Of a stretch of 34,215 nt of DNA, positions 24,931 to 31,466 are shown in pieces. Within the stretch, counting starts at the first letter, position 1, and each line of letters starts with the position of its first letter. The notes below the pieces were generated by a model, which made no database searches, had not been told where the DNA came from, and saw only the letters and a program-made list of their open reading frames with translations. The position numbers were made by a program, and so were the translations under genes. Origin of the DNA: JAILZP01 sp037444185 (GTDB lineage Bacteria; Bacillota; Desulfotomaculia; Desulfotomaculales; Desulfocucumaceae); contig JBBIMW010000024.1 of assembly GCA_037444185.1 (NCBI GenBank), forward strand, positions 1 through 34,215. The letters run 5' to 3'.

Positions 24931-25070
24931 TAATTGTCATCCTCCTCAAATTGTATGTAGACTATTCCGTATTCCTAATCATGCCGGAAGACGGGATACA
25001 AAATCCAAGAATATTATATATCGAAAACTGTTTCAAAGGTATTTTTTTTGTAATTAACCGGGGAGGCGGG

Positions 25071-26237
25071 GTGTTTGTAATCTGCGGGTACAAATCCAGC
25101 CGGAAAATCATCGGTGAGATCCGCGCCGCCGGAAGGGTCACCTTCGCCCGCTACATGGAACTGGCTCTCTACCACCCCGAAGAGGGCTATTACATGAGGG
25201 ACCGCGAAATAATCGGGCCGACCGGTGATTTTTACACCAGCCCGGATGTCAGTCCGTTGTTCGGCAGGGCGCTGGCCGATCAGATGGAGGAGATGTGGAG
25301 GCTGTCCGGCTCCCCTGACCGCTGGGTGCTGTTGGAATTCGGCGCCGGCAAGGGGATTTTGGCCAGGGATATACTGAATCACGGGGCGGAAAGGCATAGG
25401 GATTTTTTTCATGCACTGACCTACCTGATTATTGAGAGAAGCCCCCACATGATCCGGCGGCAGCAGCGGCTGCTGTCCGGAGTTCCCGCCCCCGGCGGCG
25501 GTGTGCGCTGGATTTCCGATATTGAAGAGCAGGGCACCGGCGGTTTGTGCGGCTGTCTGTTTTCCAACGAGCTTTTGGATGCTTTTCCGGTGCACAGAGT
25601 GGTTAAATGCCGGGGGGAGATCCGGGAGATATACGTGGCCTGCAAAGACGGCGGCCTGCTGGAGGAGTTGGGCGGGCCCTCCGGGCGGGAGATACTTGAT
25701 TATCTGGAGGATTTCCGGGTGGGCCTGGAGGAGGGGCAGGCGATTGAAATAAATCTGGCTATGCGGGGCTGGGTGACAAAGGCGGCCCGGGCATTGGGCA
25801 AGGGGTTCCTGCTGACCATAGATTATGGCGACACTGCCGGCAGGGTGCACAGCCCCGCCAGGCCCGCCGGCACCATCAGGTCCTACCGGCGTCACCGGCT
25901 GGTGGACAACCTTTATGAAAGCCCCGGCCAACAGGACATCACGTCCCACGTCAACTTCTCCGCCCTGATCAGGTGGGGGGGCGAGGCCGGCCTGGACGAC
26001 GCCGGCTTCACCTCCCAGTCACATTTTTTGTTGAATCTCGGCATACTGGATTTTTTGGATCCAAGGCGGCCGGGGGACGGATTCGACTTGCAGCACATGA
26101 AAGACACCATGGCGGTGAAGAAGTTGATCATGCCCGAGGGTATGGGGTCGGTATTTAAAGTGGCGGCCCAGTGCAAGGGGTTTGACCGAAAGGTGGATTT
26201 GACAGGATTCAGGGGAAAAACAACGTGCCGGAGATAA
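25071..26237 (+). CDS. MidA/NDUFAF7-family SAM-dependent methyltransferase
   Basis: About 388 residues of the COG1565 (DUF185) family, whose mitochondrial member methylates an arginine of a complex I subunit. Visible are the ARYMELALYHPEEGYYM opening, GDFYTSPDVSPLFG, the SAM site LLEFGAGKGILARDIL, and FSNELLDAFPVHRV. The start GTG 25071 has GGGAGG (25061-25066) but a short 4-nt gap. An upstream ATG at 24951 is possible but would add a poorly conserved 40-residue leader. The bacterial substrate is unknown. Confidence 0.82.
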   Translation: MFVICGYKSSRKIIGEIRAAGRVTFARYMELALYHPEEGYYMRDREIIGPTGDFYTSPDVSPLFGRALADQMEEMWRLSGSPDRWVLLEFGAGKGILARDILNHGAERHRDFFHALTYLIIERSPHMIRRQQRLLSGVPAPGGGVRWISDIEEQGTGGLCGCLFSNELLDAFPVHRVVKCRGEIREIYVACKDGGLLEELGGPSGREILDYLEDFRVGLEEGQAIEINLAMRGWVTKAARALGKGFLLTIDYGDTAGRVHSPARPAGTIRSYRRHRLVDNLYESPGQQDITSHVNFSALIRWGGEAGLDDAGFTSQSHFLLNLGILDFLDPRRPGDGFDLQHMKDTMAVKKLIMPEGMGSVFKVAAQCKGFDRKVDLTGFRGKTTCRR

Positions 26238-26247
26238 CCACAACTGA

Positions 26248-26421
26248 TTACAGGGATTTGAAAACCCCCCGCCGGCGTTTCCATTCCTGCAGGTGCCGGA
26301 TGTATTTCAGCAGTCTTTTATCTCTTTCATTGACGTTGCCGCGACTCCGCGTATTCAGGTGGCGCTTGAGGCAGTGCAGATAAGTGGGGGGGATGTATTT
26401 GCCGTCTGAGGGATCATTCAC
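26248..26421 (-). CDS. small basic hypothetical protein (57 aa)
   Basis: A short protein not recognised. It begins MNDPSDGKYIPPTYLHCL and is rich in Lys/Arg (KRHLNTRSRGNVNERDKRLL, EWKRRRGVFKSL), mostly helical by appearance, without Cys pairs or membrane segments. The start is GTG 26421, chosen because a near-ideal AGAGGTGAT site lies just upstream; the in-frame GTG at 26430 overlaps that site. It faces the end of the methyltransferase gene. Nucleic-acid binding would be a guess from charge only. Confidence 0.5.
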   Translation of the reverse strand: MNDPSDGKYIPPTYLHCLKRHLNTRSRGNVNERDKRLLKYIRHLQEWKRRRGVFKSL

Positions 26422-26526
26422 AAGAATCACCTCTGTGAAAAAGTATCTGTATCAAGATTACCATTATCTTCTTGAGAACGCGGTCGAAATACCGGGTTCA
26501 TAATAAAAATACCGGGCGGCGATGGA

Positions 26527-26934
26527 ATGAAAAACTATGAGATCAATGCGGGTGACGGGAAGCACAGGGTTTCCTTCTTTGTCACGGTTACGGAAAGCGG
26601 GATTATGGCCTGCCTGGTGGGGGGGGAGTATCCTCACCTGGGGGGCGTGGTGCTTAGCGTTCCCAGGCCCAGTTTGGCCGACCCGGGGGTGATTAGCTGC
26701 ACTACTTCGGTTCTGCCTCTGGTGGGCCACAAGGATGATGAGGCGGCAAGGCCCGTGGCTGAAATGCTGGCAAAAGAGACGGGTATGCCGGTATGCGTGG
26801 CGGCGGGCATGCATGTGGACAGGGCCACCGCCGACGACATAAGTGAGCTTTTGAAAAATTGTCTGGCCTGCGGCAATAGGCTGCTTGAACTGATCGGAAA
26901 CCCTTCGGGGCGATGTTTAATGGCAAAATATTGA
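26527..26934 (+). CDS. LpdD-like prenylated-flavin chaperone domain protein
   Basis: A 135-residue protein. The pattern GGEYPHLGGVVLSVPRPSL, then VGHKDDEAARPVAEMLAKE and VCVAAGMHVDRATADDI, matches what I recall of the PAC-like LpdD family, thought to help load or mature prFMN in UbiD-type decarboxylases (a family-level claim, not seen here). The window encodes a UbiD-family enzyme at 15573, which could be its client. The ribosome site is weak (GATGGA directly before ATG). The Cys-rich peptide gene follows after 56 nt. Confidence 0.62.
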   Translation: MKNYEINAGDGKHRVSFFVTVTESGIMACLVGGEYPHLGGVVLSVPRPSLADPGVISCTTSVLPLVGHKDDEAARPVAEMLAKETGMPVCVAAGMHVDRATADDISELLKNCLACGNRLLELIGNPSGRCLMAKY

Positions 26935-26990
26935 AAATAGCCGGCATTAAAAAAATTCCGTCGGGTAAAATAACACCGGAGGTGATTTTA

Positions 26991-27128
26991 GTGACGGCCA
27001 GGGACAATAAACAGAAAATGACCGAAAACTGTCCGGAAAAGGAAATGGAAATACAGGACAGCTGCAGCCCGTGCGGTGCCACAGCCTGTGACACCGGGGA
27101 GAACGCCGCCTGCGATCCCTGCGAATAA
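26991..27128 (+). CDS. small Cys-rich peptide (45 aa)
   Basis: The protein starts at GTG 26991 after a textbook GGAGGTGA site. The 45-residue product is acidic and has six cysteines in its C-terminal half (ENCPEKE, DSCSPCGATACD, AACDPCE), with two CxxC pairs. It is not recognised. A metal or redox role is plausible from the cysteines. An ATG at 26913 in the same frame overlaps the previous gene and lacks a site. Confidence 0.55.
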   Translation: MTARDNKQKMTENCPEKEMEIQDSCSPCGATACDTGENAACDPCE

Positions 27129-27151
27129 AAAAGCCGCCCTGACGGGCGGCT
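27127..27151 (-). terminator. terminator of the feo operon
   Basis: AGCCGCCC and GGGCGGCT form an 8-bp stem with loop TGAC on the plus strand (27132-27151). On the minus strand the stem is followed by a T-run (27131-27127). It lies between convergent gene ends and most strongly terminates the minus-strand feo transcript. Confidence 0.7.
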
Positions 27152-27204
27152 GGAATCCAGAAGCCAGAATCCGGAATTCAGAATTTGATGCATTCCTTGC
27201 ATTT

Positions 27205-27420
27205 TCACTGTCTGCGGGGAGGTAATTTCACGGAATGGCTGTCCGGCTGTCCGGATCCGGGATCCGGACAGCCGCCGGGCATACCCGGCCCGCAGCCCTT
27301 GCAGCTTCCGCCGCAGCCGGCCAAAACCGCCAGAGGGCTGTGGCAGCGCAGGCAGCGCGCCGTGAAGGGATTTTCAGCATGGTAGCCACACCGGGGGCAG
27401 CTGATTTCAGCCTTATCCAC
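27205..27420 (-). CDS. zinc-ribbon-like small protein at the end of the feo operon
   Basis: A 71-residue protein with CPRCGYHAENPFTARCLRCH, a double CxxC zinc ribbon, followed by further cysteines (GCGGSCKGCG, GGCPDPG). The start is GTG 27420 with AGGGGG 7 nt upstream, overlapping the feoB stop. Being last in the iron operon, it could be a FeoB partner or regulator, but it is not a recognisable FeoC. Its 3' half contains a perfect 14-bp inverted repeat (27245-27273). Confidence 0.6.
   Translation of the reverse strand: MDKAEISCPRCGYHAENPFTARCLRCHSPLAVLAGCGGSCKGCGPGMPGGCPDPGSGQPDSHSVKLPPRRQ
27245..27273. repeat. perfect 14-bp inverted repeat inside a coding region
   Basis: GGCTGTCCGGATCC (27245-27258) is mirrored perfectly by GGATCCGGACAGCC (27260-27273) around a single central G. 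It lies in the 3' part of the zinc-ribbon gene, where it encodes the PDPGSGQPDS-like stretch. Confidence 0.8.
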
Positions 27421-29401
27421 AACCAAGCCCCCTGTCTGTGGCCTGCCGGGCTTTTCTCCCGGCCAGGCGGCAGGCCAGCAATATTGCCAGGGTCATTCCC
27501 ATAAAGGCCAGCATCACCACCAGTGCGCCCCTGAATTCGCCGCTGCCGCCAACGACGTTGTATATCTGGGATACCAGCCCTCCCACCACAAAGGCCACTA
27601 TCCAGCTGCTAGCCCAGATCAAGGCCGCTTCCTTCTTGGAACGCTCTTTGAATATAATCAAAATGGATGCTATGCACGGCACGAAGAGGGTTATGGTGAT
27701 CAGTGCGGCAACGGTTTGAATGGGCATCAGTGTCATTTCCGTCAGTCCGGCGGCGCCGAAGTCCCGTCTCACGATACCCATTATAAAGGCCGTGGCGGTT
27801 TCCTTGGGAAGGTTCAGCCAGCCCACCGTCAGCGGCGCCAGCAGGTTTTGCAGGAAATCAAGCACTCCGGTCACCTGAAAGATGCTGATGATGAGTGCGC
27901 CCACGGCAAAGAGGGGTAAGGCTTCTTTAAGGAAATTGTATGATTTGGTCCCGGTCTTTTTTAAAACATTGTCAATCCGGGGAAGCCTAAGCGGCGGCAA
28001 ATCGATGAGTAGGTCGGAGGACTTTCCCGGCAGAAGGGTGTTCAAAACGGTGCCGATCATCACCAGCACCATGAATATTACAATGGCGTACAGGGCAACG
28101 TACCAGCCCCCCACGGCGGCCAGCATGCCGGCAATCACCCCCATCTGGGCCGAGCAGGGAATGGTGAGCCCCAGCAGCAGTATGGCTATTCTCCTCTCCC
28201 GATCCGAGGACAGCAGTCTAGTGGTGATGGTGGCCATGGTTACGCAGCCGAACCCAAGTATAAGGGGGATTACTCCTCTCCCGTTCAGTCCGATGCCGGT
28301 CAGCAGGCGGTCCACCAGGGTGGCGATTCTTGGCAGGTAGCCGGAGTCCTCAAATAGTGAAAGGAAAAAATAGAACCCGATCACCAAGGGCATCAAAAGG
28401 CCCAGCACATAGGTGAATGTCATGGTCAGGAGGCCGAATTCACCGATTAGTATTGCGCCGGGGATTGAATCCTCGGCGATGACCCGCCCCACCAAATCCC
28501 TTACCGCCGGCTCGTATTTTTCCAGCATGATGGTTTCCTCTGTCACTCCCACCACCGTCCCGGCGATAAAAACGCCTATGACCTGGTACATGGCGTAAAG
28601 GGCCAGGGCCAGAATGGGCAGTCCGGTGATCGGCTTGATCATCCAGCGGCCGAGGACGCTGCCGTAGGAAGCCCCCCTGGAAGTTTCCCTGAGGACGTGC
28701 TTCACAATATCATTGACTCTTTCCCGTCTCTTCAGGTATATTTCCTCCCGCCGGTTTTCCGGCTGCAGGCCGTGACGGCCGGCCACCGCCGGGTCGCCCT
28801 CCAGCACCAGCAGGGCTTCCCCCCGGCTCCCCACCCGGTTTACCAGACTGCCCAGCAACGGTTCCAGCCCCTGGGTGGCGCGGCCGGCCCTAGCTTCAGA
28901 AAGCCTGTCCCTAAGTTCATCCAGGCCTTTTTTTCGCACCGCCACCGTCGGCACCACCGGCACTCCCAGCAGGTCCCCCAGGAGGTCCAGGTCTATCTCC
29001 AGGCCCTGCCTCCCGGCCTCATCCATCATATTGAGGGCCACAATGACCGGCATGCCGGTATCGATGATCTGCTGGGTCAGAAATAGATCCCTTTCCAGGT
29101 GGACAGCGTCAACTATATTGACGGCCAGATCCGCAGATAGAATTATATCCCGGGCGATTCGCTCCTCGTCGTTGAAAGAGGATATTCCGTACACACCGGG
29201 GGTGTCGATGATGACATCGTCTCCGGATCTGCCGTGGGATATTTCCAGGGTGGTCCCAGGATAGTTCGACACATCTACGTATATACCGGTAAAATGGTTG
29301 AAAAATACCGATTTGCCGGTGTTGGGGTTACCCACCAGGACGATTTTCCTGGCCCCCTCGGGTATGTTTTTAATTCCTGGGGTATTATGGCAGTGGGCCA
29401 A
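27413..29401 (-). CDS. feoB: ferrous iron transporter FeoB
   Basis: A 662-residue membrane protein that imports Fe(II). The N-terminal G domain has GNPNTGKS (G1, 24-31), YPGTTLE (G2), DTPGVYG (G3) and NMMD (G4). The C-terminal part has about ten helices with the two Gate regions and a conserved CSAQMGVIAGML stretch. The start is TTG 29401 with GGAGGTG upstream. feoA lies 36 bp before it and the zinc-ribbon gene overlaps its end. Iron control is indicated by Fur-like sites near 29688. Confidence 0.95.
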   Translation of the reverse strand: MAHCHNTPGIKNIPEGARKIVLVGNPNTGKSVFFNHFTGIYVDVSNYPGTTLEISHGRSGDDVIIDTPGVYGISSFNDEERIARDIILSADLAVNIVDAVHLERDLFLTQQIIDTGMPVIVALNMMDEAGRQGLEIDLDLLGDLLGVPVVPTVAVRKKGLDELRDRLSEARAGRATQGLEPLLGSLVNRVGSRGEALLVLEGDPAVAGRHGLQPENRREEIYLKRRERVNDIVKHVLRETSRGASYGSVLGRWMIKPITGLPILALALYAMYQVIGVFIAGTVVGVTEETIMLEKYEPAVRDLVGRVIAEDSIPGAILIGEFGLLTMTFTYVLGLLMPLVIGFYFFLSLFEDSGYLPRIATLVDRLLTGIGLNGRGVIPLILGFGCVTMATITTRLLSSDRERRIAILLLGLTIPCSAQMGVIAGMLAAVGGWYVALYAIVIFMVLVMIGTVLNTLLPGKSSDLLIDLPPLRLPRIDNVLKKTGTKSYNFLKEALPLFAVGALIISIFQVTGVLDFLQNLLAPLTVGWLNLPKETATAFIMGIVRRDFGAAGLTEMTLMPIQTVAALITITLFVPCIASILIIFKERSKKEAALIWASSWIVAFVVGGLVSQIYNVVGGSGEFRGALVVMLAFMGMTLAILLACRLAGRKARQATDRGLGCG

Positions 29402-29437
29402 TGGTACACCTCCTATGTAGCGTTCCCTGAATCGTTT

Positions 29438-29665
29438 TTAAGCCAGGGCTATACCTATCTTGCGGGCCAGATTCCGCCCCATGGCCAACAATTGATTGTT
29501 CTTGCGGATTACAATCGGTCCGGCGGGAACCACCTCCTCACAGCTGACCAGCTCACCCTCGGCGATGCCGAAACGGATGGCCTGGGCCCGCATAAGGCTG
29601 TCGGGAATTGACAGTATTTTAAAAATCTGACCTCTCTTTACCCGATCCAGCGTCATTTCCGTCAC
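29438..29665 (-). CDS. feoA: FeoA ferrous iron transport accessory protein
   Basis: A 75-residue SH3-like protein (LDRVKRGQIFKILSIPD, AQAIRFGIAEGE, GRNLARKIGIAL) that assists FeoB at the cytoplasmic face. A clear AGGTGA site precedes ATG 29665. It is the first gene of the feoA-feoB-zinc ribbon operon, immediately downstream of a Fur-box-like palindrome. Confidence 0.92.
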   Translation of the reverse strand: MTEMTLDRVKRGQIFKILSIPDSLMRAQAIRFGIAEGELVSCEEVVPAGPIVIRKNNQLLAMGRNLARKIGIALA

Positions 29666-29687
29666 CTCCTTACCGAGTCTAAATCAT

Positions 29688-29706
29688 GATAATGATATCA
29701 GTTATC
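29688..29706 (-). promoter_or_regulatory. Fur box upstream of feoA
   Basis: GATAATGATATCAGTTATC matches the Fur consensus GATAATGATAATCATTATC at 15 of 19 positions. It ends 22 nt upstream of the feoA start, where Fe-Fur would block transcription. Confidence 0.75.
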
Positions 29707-29716
29707 ATTAAATACA

Positions 29717-29735
29717 TACAATGAAAACCATTATC
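29717..29735 (-). promoter_or_regulatory. second, weaker Fur-box-like site upstream of feoA
   Basis: Read on the minus strand, GATAATGGTTTTCATTGTA matches the Fur consensus at 14 of 19 positions, only 10 bp from the site at 29688-29706. Paired sites suggest cooperative binding. Confidence 0.5.
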
Positions 29736-29848
29736 ACCTTTATTCTATTCCCAGCAGTAGGCAGTGTCAATCATTATTTATTTAAAATAGCTTGATTGTC
29801 TCATGCTTGGACCGGCGGATTATTATTGTCCGGGTCATTAATTTCCCT

Positions 29849-30139
29849 TTATGACAGGCCGCTGACCTTTTCCAACTGCAGACACAGGCAGGACCACGAA
29901 CGTTTGGAAAACAGCACGGGTATAGACTGAGTTTTGGCTTTGTCCCTGATATACCGGGAAATATTGTGGTCCACGTAATCAGTCATTACCAGTACCAGGT
30001 CTGTTCCCTTCGGGATGTGCAGGTTGCGTCTGTTGATGTTTTTGCGGCCTTTGACATGCGTTATCGTCCGGCAGCCCATATTCTTCAGATTGTTGGCTAT
30101 GTCCCCAAGGTGGTCGGCGCCTACGATGAGAATTGACAT
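29849..30139 (-). CDS. DUF2325 domain protein
   Basis: A 96-residue protein of the DUF2325 family: MSILIVGADHLGDIANNLK, GRKNINRRNLHIPKGTDLVLVMTDYVDHN, then a C-terminal SIPVLFSKRSWSCLC. The fold looks Rossmann-like, and function is unknown. It is transcribed toward feoA with its own upstream Fur-like palindromes, so it is likely iron-regulated. A Cys pair (CLC, near residues 84-86) might bind a metal. Confidence 0.82.
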   Translation of the reverse strand: MSILIVGADHLGDIANNLKNMGCRTITHVKGRKNINRRNLHIPKGTDLVLVMTDYVDHNISRYIRDKAKTQSIPVLFSKRSWSCLCLQLEKVSGLS

Positions 30140-30154
30140 TTAATTTACACCATC

Positions 30155-30204
30155 CCATTACCATAATGAAAACGATAACCATTATCATTATGGTAATGGT
30201 TATC
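30155..30204 (-). promoter_or_regulatory. nested Fur-like palindromes upstream of the DUF2325 gene
   Basis: Two inverted repeats interlock: CCATTACCATAATG (30155-30168) with CATTATGGTAATGG (30186-30199), both arms 14 nt and perfect, and GATAACCATTA (30174-30184) with TAATGGTTATC (30194-30204), 11 nt and perfect. The 19-mer at 30174-30192 matches the Fur consensus at 15 of 19. The site may also reach the DUF456 promoter on the other strand. Confidence 0.7.
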
Positions 30205-30236
30205 ATATATTCTGTCAAGGATTATTTTGGTTGATA

Positions 30237-30266
30237 TTGAAAAGGCCGTCGATAAGGGAATAATAT
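30237..30266 (+). promoter_or_regulatory. possible promoter for the DUF456 gene
   Basis: TTGAAA (30237-30242) and TAATAT (30261-30266) are separated by 18 bp, just ahead of the GGAGGGGG ribosome site at 30277-30284. Confidence 0.4.
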
Positions 30267-30289
30267 AAGATCAGATGGAGGGGGTTATA

Positions 30290-30769
30290 GTGGATATTCT
30301 CGGCGTAATTGTGGCGGTTTTGTTTTTTATCGTCGGACTGGCGGGAACAATACTGCCGATCCTGCCCGGCGCCCCTCTGATTTGGTTGGGGATGCTGGCT
30401 TACGGCGTCATCGCCGGGTTCGGAAAATTGTCCGTGACCTTCTTTGTGGGTCAGGCGCTGGCTGTGATATTGATCTTTTTTATTGATTATGCGGCAAATG
30501 CATGGGGTGTAAGAAGATACGGAGGTTCGAAGGCCGCCATGCTGGGCGGTCTGGCCGGACTGGCGCTGGGGGTTCTGGTTCTGGGTCCCGTCGGTATGGT
30601 GTTTGGTCCCTTTGCAGGGGCTGTGGCCGGGGACCTGGTGGCGCGGAAGAGCCCGGCCGCAGCTGTCAGATCGGGCATGGGGACCGTCATCGGACTGGCG
30701 GGGGGGCTGGTTTTAAAGCTTTTGGCGGAGGCGGGAATGATTATCTGGTTCTTTGCGACAATTTGGTAA
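30290..30769 (+). CDS. DUF456 family membrane protein
   Basis: About 159 residues with four or five hydrophobic helices and the DUF456 hallmark GTILPILPGAPLIWLGM near the N-terminus, followed by FFIDYAANAWGVRRYGGSK and a glycine-rich GPVGMVFGPFAGAVAGD. It is an inner-membrane protein of unknown function. The start is GTG 30290 with GGAGGGGG 6 nt upstream; the ATG at 30275 overlaps that site. It diverges from the iron genes. Confidence 0.85.
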   Translation: MDILGVIVAVLFFIVGLAGTILPILPGAPLIWLGMLAYGVIAGFGKLSVTFFVGQALAVILIFFIDYAANAWGVRRYGGSKAAMLGGLAGLALGVLVLGPVGMVFGPFAGAVAGDLVARKSPAAAVRSGMGTVIGLAGGLVLKLLAEAGMIIWFFATIW

Positions 30770-30820
30770 CATTGCCGCAGATCCTGGCCTGCAATAGCAT
30801 GTCTGTTTTTATAAACACAC

Positions 30821-30849
30821 TTGACTTCGGGATGATTTTATTGCATAAT
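30821..30849 (+). promoter_or_regulatory. promoter of tRNA-Pro
   Basis: TTGACT (30821-30826) and CATAAT (30844-30849) with a 17-bp spacer lie 22 nt upstream of the tRNA. Confidence 0.65.
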
Positions 30850-30871
30850 GATTTTTGGCATTGATAAAAGC

Positions 30872-30949
30872 CGGGATGTAGCTCAGTTTGGCTAGAGCGC
30901 ACGGTTCGGGACCGTGAGGCCGCAGGTTCAAATCCTGTCATCCCGACCA
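30872..30949 (+). tRNA. tRNA-Pro (anticodon CGG)
   Basis: The cloverleaf is complete: acceptor CGGGATG (30872-30878) pairs with CATCCCG, followed by discriminator A and an encoded CCA. The D arm is GCTC...GAGC. The anticodon stem CACGG/CCGTG encloses loop TTCGGGA with anticodon CGG at 30907-30909. The T arm is GCAGG-TTCAAAT-CCTGT. tRNA 3' ends are common integration sites, and the DNA beyond looks foreign. Confidence 0.95.
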
Positions 30950-31204
30950 TTTATTTTTTAAAAAGCCTTATAAATCAAGGCTTCCGCAGTATCTTAAAAA
31001 CAAGAAAGGGCCGGACAGGGTTCCGTTAGGAACCCTTAATTTTCGCGGGTTTCCGGTACTATTCGGACAGGAATTCAGACAGAAGTCAGACAGAGAGTCA
31101 GACAGCTATTGAGACCCAAACACCTTGCAGTTGTATGGACAAAGGGCGCAGATAGGATATGAGTCAGACTTTTACGGGCAGTTATGTATACTTTAAATTT
31201 TTTC
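30950..31204. other. noncoding boundary region after the tRNA
   Basis: No gene is supported. It holds a 7-bp hairpin (AAGCCTT 30963-30969 with AAGGCTT 30977-30983) without a T-run, and the repeated TCAGACAG octamers described separately. No copy of the tRNA 3' end is seen to the right inside the window, so a second attachment site, if any, lies outside. Confidence 0.45.
31063..31105 (+). repeat. helically phased TCRGACAG repeats
   Basis: The octamers TCGGACAG (31063), TCAGACAG (31075), TCAGACAG (31086) and TCAGACAG (31098) start 12, 11 and 12 bp apart, close to one DNA turn. A variant, CCGGACAG, occurs at 31011 and a partial TCAGAC near 31163. This spacing suggests binding sites for a protein that lines one face of the helix. 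Confidence 0.7.
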
Positions 31205-31235
31205 TTGACATTTATCGGCACCTGGGGTATATAAT
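31205..31235 (+). promoter_or_regulatory. sigma-A promoter upstream of the DUF3987 leader
   Basis: A perfect TTGACA (31205-31210) is followed by TATATA (31228-31233, 17-bp spacer) overlapping TATAAT (31230-31235). A transcript would begin about 225 nt before the DUF3987 gene and meet two terminator-like hairpins first. Confidence 0.65.
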
Positions 31236-31240
31236 GTTTA

Positions 31241-31355
31241 GCACCGTATAACATTATAACCCATAAAAGATGTACAAAATTTGTTGCATCAAAAAGCTGT
31301 ATAAATGTAAATAATGCAGTGCAAAAACCGGGGAGAAACCCGGTTTAAATTTTTT
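31241..31355 (+). ncRNA. candidate small RNA, copy 1
   Basis: From the promoter at 31205 a transcript of about 115 nt would end at the terminator AAACCGGG/CCCGGTTT (31325-31346) plus T-run. It contains AAAAGATGTACAAAAT (31265-31280) and AATGCAGTGCAA (31313-31324), both repeated exactly in the second cassette at 33619-33643, and no convincing ORF. It may instead be an attenuated leader of the DUF3987 gene. Boundaries are estimates. Confidence 0.4.
31325..31355 (+). terminator. first terminator in the DUF3987 leader
   Basis: A perfect 8-bp stem AAACCGGG/CCCGGTTT with loop GAGAAA is followed by AAATTTTTT. The G-rich left arm could also pair with CCCCCGG (31356-31362), giving an alternative fold. 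Confidence 0.7.
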
Positions 31356-31369
31356 CCCCCGGCTTTCAT

Positions 31370-31401
31370 CCCACCTATTCATGGGTGGGTTTTTTATTTT
31401 T
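31370..31401 (+). terminator. second terminator in the DUF3987 leader
   Basis: CCCACC (31370-31375) pairs with GGTGGG (31384-31389), followed by TTTTTTATTTTT. It lies between the first terminator and the gene. Confidence 0.65.
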
Positions 31402-31466
31402 ACAGACCCTCTCACGGGGAAAAACAAAAATCCGGCTCCTACAGCCGGAAAAGGAGATGATTTGAA

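Noticed and set aside
24951..25070. N-terminal extension of the MidA-like protein from ATG 24951
   Set aside because: The added 40 residues do not resemble the family, and a GGGAGG site lies just before GTG 25071.
30963..30983. rho-independent terminator after tRNA-Pro
   Set aside because: A 7-bp stem exists but it is followed by CCGCAG, not a T-run.
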